Positions 1 to 5,481 of a stretch of DNA of 7,203 bases are shown one piece after another. The position numbers were made by a program, and so were the translations under genes. The notes beneath the pieces are model-generated. The model saw only the letters and a program-made list of their open reading frames with translations, was not told the origin of the DNA and made no database searches. The DNA lies in NCBI GenBank assembly GCA_015231395.1, contig JADGBP010000106.1, forward strand, positions 1 to 7,203. Direction: 5' to 3'. This stretch comes from Desulfamplus sp. (lineage in GTDB: Bacteria; Desulfobacterota; Desulfobacteria; Desulfobacterales; Desulfobacteraceae). Within the stretch, counting starts at the first letter, position 1. Each line of letters starts with the position of its first letter.

Positions 1-29
1 CTTAAAATATTATGAAAAACGGGATTTAT

Positions 30-977
30 TCAACAAAACTGGAGCTGTTTAAATATTAAGGCATGAAGGGATACGAAAATGAAACAGCATAATAAAGTTC
101 GGCTTGGTCTGATGGCCCCTCTTTCTGGAGAGGCTTCAATTGCGTTTTTTATTAAATTGGCAAGCATTGAGTAACAGAGCATCTCTTCGCCAGCAACCAT
201 GAAGGTTTGATCATCGCTAAAAGGTTTATCATCTACTGTGATATTAAAACTTAACTCCTTTGTTTTAAAGAGTCCAAGTGTTTCACCTCTTATTTGCTGG
301 ATAAGATTTAAAATATTCACTGGAACAAGATTAGGCTTATAAGTTCCCTTTTCCATTTTCAACAGATCAAGAGAGCTGTTTACGATCTCCAACATTCTGT
401 ATCCTGACTCTTCCATCATCTGGAGCATTTCTTGCTGGTTTGGCGTAAGATTACCCTCTTTAATAAGAATGGCTGGAATATTTATCAACGCATTTAATGG
501 AGTTTTAAGATCATGGCGGGCAATCTGCTCCATCTCTTCACGCAGACGAATATTATCTTTTAGTATCTCGTTTTGCTGTTTCAGCTCTTTACGTGCAATC
601 TGGAGTTCTAAATGGTTTTTAACCCGTGACTTGACAATTAATGGGTTGATAGGTTTGGTGATGTAATCAATAGCCCCAAGCTCAAGCCCTTTGGTCTCGT
701 TAGTTACTTCATTCATGGCAGTTACAAAGATAATTGGAATATCATTAGTAGCTGAATTTGCTTTTAATCTTTTGCAGACTTCGTATCCATCCATCTCCGG
801 CATCATTATATCAAGAAGAATCAAGTCTGGATGGTTTTCATCCACAGCCTGTAAGGCATCTTCGCCATTCATGGTAACGCTCACATCATAATCATCTCCA
901 AGAAGATCAGATAAAATATCTATATTTTCCTCTGTATCATCAACAATTAAGATATTATATTTTTGCGATTCATTCAT
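30..977 (-). CDS. C-terminally truncated REC-histidine kinase (paralogue of the 651-aa hybrid kinase)
   Basis: A soluble 315-aa protein with an N-terminal receiver domain (about residues 7-123; acidic pocket D13/D14, phosphoacceptor D56 in LLDIMMPEMDG, K108 in YITKPI), a helical linker (about 124-150) and a HisKA dimerisation/phosphoacceptor domain with H155 in ARHDLKTP. The HATPase domain starts (N box NLIKNAIEAS, N278), but similarity to the neighbouring 651-aa kinase stops near residue 287. About 28 unrelated, partly hydrophobic residues follow, then a stop. The G1 and G2 ATP-lid motifs, the second receiver and the Hpt domain are all missing, so it should not phosphorylate by itself. It may still dimerise with, or be phosphorylated by, the full-length paralogue, or it may be a decaying duplicate. 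The start matches the paralogue residue for residue (D56, K108 and H155 fall at the same positions), but the upstream Shine-Dalgarno is weak (TAAGTAA). It lies 39 bp after the lone receiver gene and is the last gene of the presumed operon. Confidence 0.85.
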   Translation of the reverse strand: MNESQKYNILIVDDTEENIDILSDLLGDDYDVSVTMNGEDALQAVDENHPDLILLDIMMPEMDGYEVCKRLKANSATNDIPIIFVTAMNEVTNETKGLELGAIDYITKPINPLIVKSRVKNHLELQIARKELKQQNEILKDNIRLREEMEQIARHDLKTPLNALINIPAILIKEGNLTPNQQEMLQMMEESGYRMLEIVNSSLDLLKMEKGTYKPNLVPVNILNLIQQIRGETLGLFKTKELSFNITVDDKPFSDDQTFMVAGEEMLCYSMLANLIKNAIEASPERGAIRPSRTLLCCFIFVSLHALIFKQLQFC

Positions 978-1016
978 AATTTACTTAATTTCAAAGATTA
1001 ATCGTTATCTAAAACA

Positions 1017-1397
1017 TTAACTGTTTTGCAACAGCATAGATTCTATTTTTGCTAATATATCACTAAATTTTGCTGCTTTTGACATCATGTGCTGTTTGCC
1101 AATCATTCCATTTTTAGTGTCAGAAGGCATGACAAGCGAAGAGCAAAACAAAATTGGAATATCTTTAGTCTCCTCATTGTCCATTAATGAACGAGCCACA
1201 TCACCACCATCCATATCCGGCATCTCAATATCACACACTATCAGGTCTGGCTTTTCTATCTTGGCAAGGTCTAAAGCTAATTTTCCTTTATTGGTAAAAA
1301 CAACATTAAATCTTCCAGTTTTATCAAGTTTTGTTTTAAGCAGAGTAGTAACTGATGGATCATCATCAACAAGCATTATCTTCTTTAAGTTTTCCAT
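1017..1397 (-). CDS. Stand-alone CheY-like response regulator receiver protein
   Basis: This 126-aa protein is a single receiver domain with no output domain. Visible residues are the acidic pocket D11/D12/D13 in MLVDDDPS, phosphoacceptor D56 in LIVCDIEMPDMDG, the switch Ser/Thr region at FCSS (residues 84-87) and the conserved lysine K107 in MMSKAAK. The segment after the switch (about 88-104) is unusually rich in Met and Lys. In this family such proteins relay phosphate or act on a partner protein. Here it sits between two hybrid kinases, 37 bp after one and 39 bp before the other, so it is a natural acceptor from the Hpt domain of the upstream kinase. That pairing is inferred from position only. 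A clear Shine-Dalgarno (AAGGAG, 1409-1414) about 11 nt before the ATG supports the start. Confidence 0.9.
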   Translation of the reverse strand: MENLKKIMLVDDDPSVTTLLKTKLDKTGRFNVVFTNKGKLALDLAKIEKPDLIVCDIEMPDMDGGDVARSLMDNEETKDIPILFCSSLVMPSDTKNGMIGKQHMMSKAAKFSDILAKIESMLLQNS

Positions 1398-1434
1398 ATT
1401 TTAAATTTCTCCTTTTTTATAAACGTATAAATTT

Positions 1435-3390
1435 TCAATCAATATTAACGTATCGTATCTGTATATCGCTTAAAGAAGATTCCAGCAAATTTAAGCTATT
1501 TTTAATTGCTTGAAAATCGTGCTGTTTTGCTGCTTCTTCAATTGCAGAGCCAAGTGAACCCTGATCTTTAAAGCCATACATATTAAATCCGCCTTTAAGT
1601 TTGTGCCCCAATTTTTGGATCATTTGATAGCCATTCTCTGTTAAAAAGGGTGATTCAGATTTTCTAATCACTTCCTGTATCTGTTCAATTTCAGATTTTT
1701 TATCGCCCATAAAAGAGGGAATCAAATCTTCAAGATCAGCATCAATTTCAACTTGGTTTTTATTTTTAAAAAATTTTAAAATTATTTCACGTAATTGTCT
1801 GCTGTTTACTGGTTTTGAGAGATACGCATCAAAACCTATATCAAGGCAGTTTTGGCAGGTATTTGGATCATCATGTCCTGACAGGGCAATGATAATCGCA
1901 TTTTCTCCTCTGTTTGGCTTTTCACTCTCCCATTTTCGTATTAAGCTAACCGCCTCTATGCCGTCCATTACAGGCATCTCCATATCCATAAATATCAGAT
2001 CAAAATTTCTCTCTTTAAATTTATTGATAGCAGCTTGCCCATTATCAGCAAGCTCTATATCAAATTCAGGGTAATTTAGATATTTTTTTAAAATAAGCTG
2101 ATTATGTTCATCATCATCAACAACCATGATTCTAAGTTGAGGAAGTTGGGGTTGGGGTAAAGAGCAGTCAACACTACTTTGATTAAAGATTATCTCTTTA
2201 ACAGCTGATGAAGTTTTTGATAAGATTGCTGAATCTGAAATTTCTGTGCGATCCATCTCTGAATATTTAAGAGTTACTGTAATGGTTGTTCCATCAACTT
2301 CACTGGTTGACATTGAAATCTCTCCGCCAAGCTTTTGAGCCATAAGTTTGGCGGAATATGTGCCAAGACCTGTGCCTCCTTTTTTTTCAGCAGTTGCATA
2401 TTTTTCAAAAAAATTATCTCTGATAGATGCTGGCACTACCCCTTTATTGTGAATGACTATCTTTACTTGTTCGTTTTCAGAACTTTTGCTGAATAGCTTA
2501 ATAGTAACTGTTGCACTGTTTGACGATGCTTCTACAGCATTTTTTATCAGATTAGCAAACATGGAGTAGCAGAGTAGCTCCTCCCCTAATACTCCAAAAA
2601 TATCACAATCAGAGGCTGACCGAATATTGTCAGCCAGATCATTAATGAACAGATTAAATTTAATTTCCTTTGAATCAGTTAGACTACGAAGAGCAAAAAG
2701 GATCTTTTTTATGATACTCAAAATATTTAGAGGAACTGGATTTAATTTATAGCTGCCTTTCTCCATCTTAAACATATCAAGTGAGAGATTTATCATGTTG
2801 AGCATTATGTGTCCTGACTGTTCAATCATCTCAAGCAGTTCAACCTGATCTGGTGCAAGACGGCGGCTATCTTGGAGCAAAATTCGAGGTATGGAGATAA
2901 TACTGTTAAGCGGAGTCTTAAGGTCATGGCGGCTTATGCGATCTATCTCCTCTCTTAAATGGATATTCTCTTGCAAAATATTGTTCTGACGCTCTAAATT
3001 TTCACGAGCCTGTTTTAACTCCAAATGGTTTTCAACCCGTGCTTTTACAATTGGTGGGCTGATCGGTTTTGTAATATAATCGACTGCCCCAAGTTTTAAC
3101 CCCTTTGTCTCATCTTCAACTTGACTTAACGCTGTTATGAAAATAATTGGAATATCTTTGGTCTTTTCATCTGCTTTGAGTCGTCTGCAAACCTCATATC
3201 CATCAATACCCGGCATCATTATATCAAGCAGAATCAAATCTGGTGGATTTGTGCGAACATCTTCAATTGCACTCTCTCCGTCCATAGCAACGCTAACCTC
3301 ATAATCATCACCAAGCGTATCAACTAAAATGTCTATATTTGCCTCTGTATCATCAATAATAAGAATGTTGCAGTGGTTTAACTCGTTCAT
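1435..3390 (-). CDS. Soluble hybrid histidine kinase / phosphorelay protein (REC-HisKA-HATPase-REC-Hpt)
   Basis: The 651-aa protein holds a whole phosphorelay. REC1 is about residues 7-123 (D13/D14, phosphoacceptor D56, K108). A coiled-coil linker (about 124-150) leads to HisKA with H155 in SRHDLKTP. The HATPase_c domain (about 270-375) has an N box at N284, a G1-like HNKGV segment and a G2 box KGGTGLGTYS. REC2 (about 419-543) has D425-D427, D469 in IFMDMEMPVMDG and K526. A C-terminal Hpt domain has H596 in LGHKLKGGFNMYG. There is no signal peptide, membrane segment, PAS or GAF domain, so the N-terminal receiver is the likely input. Expected phosphate flow is H155 to D469 to H596, then to a separate receiver; the 126-aa receiver next door is a candidate. 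A good Shine-Dalgarno (AAGGTGA) ends 3 nt before the ATG. It is the first gene of the presumed operon, downstream of a palindrome. Confidence 0.93.
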   Translation of the reverse strand: MNELNHCNILIIDDTEANIDILVDTLGDDYEVSVAMDGESAIEDVRTNPPDLILLDIMMPGIDGYEVCRRLKADEKTKDIPIIFITALSQVEDETKGLKLGAVDYITKPISPPIVKARVENHLELKQARENLERQNNILQENIHLREEIDRISRHDLKTPLNSIISIPRILLQDSRRLAPDQVELLEMIEQSGHIMLNMINLSLDMFKMEKGSYKLNPVPLNILSIIKKILFALRSLTDSKEIKFNLFINDLADNIRSASDCDIFGVLGEELLCYSMFANLIKNAVEASSNSATVTIKLFSKSSENEQVKIVIHNKGVVPASIRDNFFEKYATAEKKGGTGLGTYSAKLMAQKLGGEISMSTSEVDGTTITVTLKYSEMDRTEISDSAILSKTSSAVKEIIFNQSSVDCSLPQPQLPQLRIMVVDDDEHNQLILKKYLNYPEFDIELADNGQAAINKFKERNFDLIFMDMEMPVMDGIEAVSLIRKWESEKPNRGENAIIIALSGHDDPNTCQNCLDIGFDAYLSKPVNSRQLREIILKFFKNKNQVEIDADLEDLIPSFMGDKKSEIEQIQEVIRKSESPFLTENGYQMIQKLGHKLKGGFNMYGFKDQGSLGSAIEEAAKQHDFQAIKNSLNLLESSLSDIQIRYVNID

Positions 3391-3419
3391 TATTCACCTT
3401 ATTTCAAACATTGTGGCAT

Positions 3420-3452
3420 AGGTTTGACAAGTTTTTAAAAGTTGTCAAACCT
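3420..3452. promoter_or_regulatory. 33-bp near-perfect palindrome between the ATPase gene and the kinase operon
   Basis: Two perfect 11-bp arms, AGGTTTGACAA (3420-3430) and TTGTCAAACCT (3442-3452), flank an 11-nt centre that itself reads TTTT-T-AAAA between two G residues, so nearly the whole 33 bp is symmetric. It lies about 30 bp before the ATG of the 651-aa kinase. On the minus strand no T run follows it, so it is not a classic terminator for the ATPase gene. An operator for the kinase operon or an RNA hairpin fits the position better. The function is inferred from position; the symmetry is directly visible. Confidence 0.6.
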
Positions 3453-3455
3453 TTT

Positions 3456-3503
3456 ATCCATATCCATATTATCCATATTTTCATCAACTTCATTTTCAAC
3501 TTC
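3456..3503. repeat. Degenerate short-repeat tract just after the ATPase gene
   Basis: The sequence between the ATPase stop codon and the palindrome is made of short repeated words. ATCCAT occurs at 3456-3461, 3462-3467 and 3471-3476. TCAACTTC occurs at 3484-3491 and 3496-3503 with a 12-bp period, the second copy overlapping the TGA stop. Read on the minus strand, one frame would give an acidic Glu/Asp/Met-rich peptide, but it has no ribosome binding site and I do not call a gene. This looks like simple-sequence expansion. Confidence 0.5.
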
Positions 3504-5157
3504 ACATACCCCAAACCGTTATTGTCTTATCTTTGTATCTTTCTGTTTTGCAAAAAATTTTCTCTTCCCACGTTTTTAAGCTGTCTCTATCAAAAATAAT
3601 CAGATGCCCGTCATTGCACCCGCATCTGTCCATATATTGGTAAGTCTGTTCAAGACCGTCTGAGATTGTCTTTTCAAGGGATTTATGCAATATTTTAAGC
3701 TCAATTATCTCTCGTTGAACTTTTTTTGCCTCTTGCTGAACATCTTCCATTTCTCGTTTAACGCTTTTTGTTATCTCTTGTTGAACTCCTTTTGAATAAT
3801 TCCAGATAACCATTAAATCAGTTCTGCCTCTACCAAGCCCATACTCTCTTTCAATTCTGCCGCCTGAATTTATAACTCTTTGCAAAAATGCCTGCATCAA
3901 AAGCTGGGGACCCGCCTCTTTATACTGAAATCTCTCAACCCAGCTCTCTGAATTTTCTCTAAAAAACTCCTGAAATCCTTTTAAGAGCTTTGACATATCA
4001 AGCATGCCATCATCTTTTACATACCATAAAGTTTTATGAGAAATAAAATCTTGAGTAGTGGATGTCAGCATTCTTGGGATTATTTCCATGTATATTGGAT
4101 TGCTTATCACAATTGATGGTTTTCTCTTAATAAGCCCAAGGTCAGTAAGATATTGAACATCATCTTCTGGAATATCAGCAGTAACCATTTTACCTGTTAT
4201 AATCGGCTCAATAACTCTTCTTACTCTTTCCTCACGTAACTTATCAGCCAACTGGTCAAGATGAGTCTCTCTTCTTAAAATCAGAGCCTCTTTTGCATCA
4301 ATTACCATCTCTTCTGTAATTGGCTCTTTTTCTAATATTTTGTCTCTTCGCTCTTTAGTTTTAAAGCAGGTCTCATAAGCTAACGCATTCACAAGCCAAG
4401 GCTGACCTTGTGTATATTCCCAAATTAACTCTTTGGCTTTAACATCAAATTCCTGTCCGGTTTCCTTTGTGTGCTCTTCAAGAAGAGTATAAACTTCAGA
4501 TTCACTGAAATCGCCAAGCCTTAAAGATTCAGCCTTAATGTTAAATGCACTTCCGCCTGTAATAATTGATTTCTCTTTATCTGAGTGTATTCGATAATCT
4601 CGAACATCTCTCACACCGCACAAAATTATTGATTGAGGGAAATGTTCTGGTCGTTTATCGTAACCAGACCTAATTTGACGAAGTACTGAAATAAGCGTAT
4701 CTCCAACTAATGAGTCAATTTCATCTATCAATAAAACTAAAGGGGCTTTAAGGTCAATAGAACAAAAATCTGTTAAACATCTGTTTAATGATGAAATATA
4801 GCCTGTTTCATCAAGAATTTTGGGCAGAATAGCTTCTATAAAATTATCCTTTAAATAAATTTTTGCTCTTGATGCCATCTCATTCATTATAGCATTCATA
4901 CCCTGCCTAATATCCTCTCTCGCACCTTGAGCCGCCTCCACATTTATATAAAGGCATTTAAAATTTGTTTGATTGTTCAAATACTCCATCAAAGCGAGCA
5001 AGCATGAAGTTTTGCCAGTCTGTCTTGGGGCGTGGAGAACAAAATATTTTTTCTGCTCAATTAAAGATAAAATTTCCTCTAAATTGATTCTCTCAAGCGG
5101 GTTAAAGCAATAGTGGTCTTTGGGTCTTATTGGTCCTGCTGTGTTAAAGTAACGCAT
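3502..5157 (-). CDS. AAA ATPase fused to a C-terminal PD-(D/E)XK nuclease-like domain
   Basis: This 551-aa protein starts with the conserved opening MRYFNTAGPI. The ATPase domain (about residues 20-270) has a P-loop variant APRQTGKTS (43-51), Walker B VLLIDEID (D145/E146) and a sensor-like strand IILCGVRD. The stretch GQPWLVNALAYE (251-262) and the helices after it resemble the lid of archaeal-type AAA (AAA_35-like) ATPases; a probable winged-helix region spans about 300-365. The C-terminal part (about 415-551) has the PD-(D/E)XK pattern: D447 in GRGRTDLM, E486-L487-K488 as ExK, then GLEQTYQYMD and GHLIIFDR, ending in ITVWGM. All core residues are present, so nuclease competence is plausible, but substrate and biological role are unknown for this family. 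A repeat-derived helical insert (458-479) separates D447 from ExK. A strong Shine-Dalgarno (AAAGGGGAGA, 5161-5170) fixes the start. No partner gene for defence or transposition is seen. Confidence 0.88.
   Translation of the reverse strand: MRYFNTAGPIRPKDHYCFNPLERINLEEILSLIEQKKYFVLHAPRQTGKTSCLLALMEYLNNQTNFKCLYINVEAAQGAREDIRQGMNAIMNEMASRAKIYLKDNFIEAILPKILDETGYISSLNRCLTDFCSIDLKAPLVLLIDEIDSLVGDTLISVLRQIRSGYDKRPEHFPQSIILCGVRDVRDYRIHSDKEKSIITGGSAFNIKAESLRLGDFSESEVYTLLEEHTKETGQEFDVKAKELIWEYTQGQPWLVNALAYETCFKTKERRDKILEKEPITEEMVIDAKEALILRRETHLDQLADKLREERVRRVIEPIITGKMVTADIPEDDVQYLTDLGLIKRKPSIVISNPIYMEIIPRMLTSTTQDFISHKTLWYVKDDGMLDMSKLLKGFQEFFRENSESWVERFQYKEAGPQLLMQAFLQRVINSGGRIEREYGLGRGRTDLMVIWNYSKGVQQEITKSVKREMEDVQQEAKKVQREIIELKILHKSLEKTISDGLEQTYQYMDRCGCNDGHLIIFDRDSLKTWEEKIFCKTERYKDKTITVWGM
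3700..3786 (-). repeat. In-frame heptad-type tandem repeat inside the nuclease domain
   Basis: Four tandem units of 24, 21, 21 and 21 bp lie at 3763-3786, 3742-3762, 3721-3741 and 3700-3720. They encode VQQEITKS, VKREMED, VQQEAKK and VQREIIE (residues 458-486). Each begins with GTT (Val) followed by a Gln/Lys-Gln/Arg-Glu pattern. All lengths are multiples of three, so the frame is kept. The last unit merges into the catalytic ExK motif, so the first three units (66 bp, 22 aa) look like extra copies that add a charged helix or coiled-coil arm between the catalytic Asp and ExK. Confidence 0.8.
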
Positions 5158-5168
5158 GATTCTCCCCT

Positions 5169-5329
5169 TTAGTTCTACTTTGTTAGGTTACCTTTTCATT
5201 GGCTTCTGCGGCCATAAAAGTGACATTCACTATGAAGGATTTACTGTTTTTGATCTCGTTTTGCTGATTATGTTGGCATTTTATTGAATTAATCAGTGTT
5301 TTATTTGGAACTTAACAAAGTAGAGCTAA
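5169..5329. repeat. Inverted-repeat pair in the leader of the ATPase gene
   Basis: The left arm, 5169-5192 on the plus strand, and the reverse complement of 5307-5329 share TTAGxTCTACTTTGTTAxGTT: 21 positions with two mismatches and a perfect 11-bp core (CTACTTTGTTA). About 114 bp separates the arms. The left arm abuts the ATPase Shine-Dalgarno. It could be the terminal repeats of a small non-autonomous element, a long-range mRNA hairpin, or two copies of a regulator site. I could not see a clear target-site duplication outside the arms. Confidence 0.55.
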
Positions 5330-5396
5330 AACCAAAAAAGAAAAATCAATAGCTGGTAAAGACCTCATATTACATGAAGTAATTTGGGAAATGTAC

Positions 5397-5433
5397 AAAA
5401 AATAACATCCCCAGACGTTTGGGGCTGGTTATT
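5397..5433 (-). terminator. Rho-independent terminator of the TmcD-like gene
   Basis: On the minus strand the stem is built from AATAAC/GTTATT (5401-5406 with 5428-5433) and, inside it, CCCCA/TGGGG (5409-5413 with 5420-5424) around a 6-nt loop. It is followed directly by a T-rich run (TTATTTTTTG, complement of the A run at 5397-5402). It lies about 50 bp after the stop of the TmcD-like gene and before the ATPase gene, so the two genes are probably separate transcription units. Confidence 0.8.
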
Positions 5434-5481
5434 TCAAGCTCACCGATCAACTTCAAATTATAGCCATAAAATTCTTTAGGA

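Larger units (their letters stand above)
5158..5481. other. 324-bp intergenic region between the TmcD-like and ATPase genes
   Basis: This gap holds the terminator of the TmcD-like gene (5397-5433), an inverted-repeat pair (arms 5169-5192 and 5307-5329) and the ATPase Shine-Dalgarno (5161-5170). No convincing -35/-10 pair was seen. Short open stretches occur on both strands, for example 42 codons on the minus strand (5183-5311) and 43 codons on the plus strand from 5156, but none has a ribosome binding site, so I call no gene. The minus-strand stretch may be a decayed extension of the ATPase gene (see findings). Confidence 0.6.

Noticed and set aside
3411..3599. 62-codon plus-strand reading frame at the palindrome
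   Set aside because: It runs through the palindrome and antisense into the ATPase gene; no ribosome site and no recognisable protein.
3502..5157. Defence or transposition system built around the AAA-nuclease fusion
   Set aside because: No partner gene, reverse transcriptase, methylase, transposase or toxin lies beside it, and the flanking genes are signalling and energy genes; the domain fusion alone does not prove defence.
5156..5287. 43-codon plus-strand hydrophobic peptide starting opposite the ATPase start codon
   Set aside because: It begins inside the ATPase start/Shine-Dalgarno on the opposite strand and lacks a ribosome site; probably chance.
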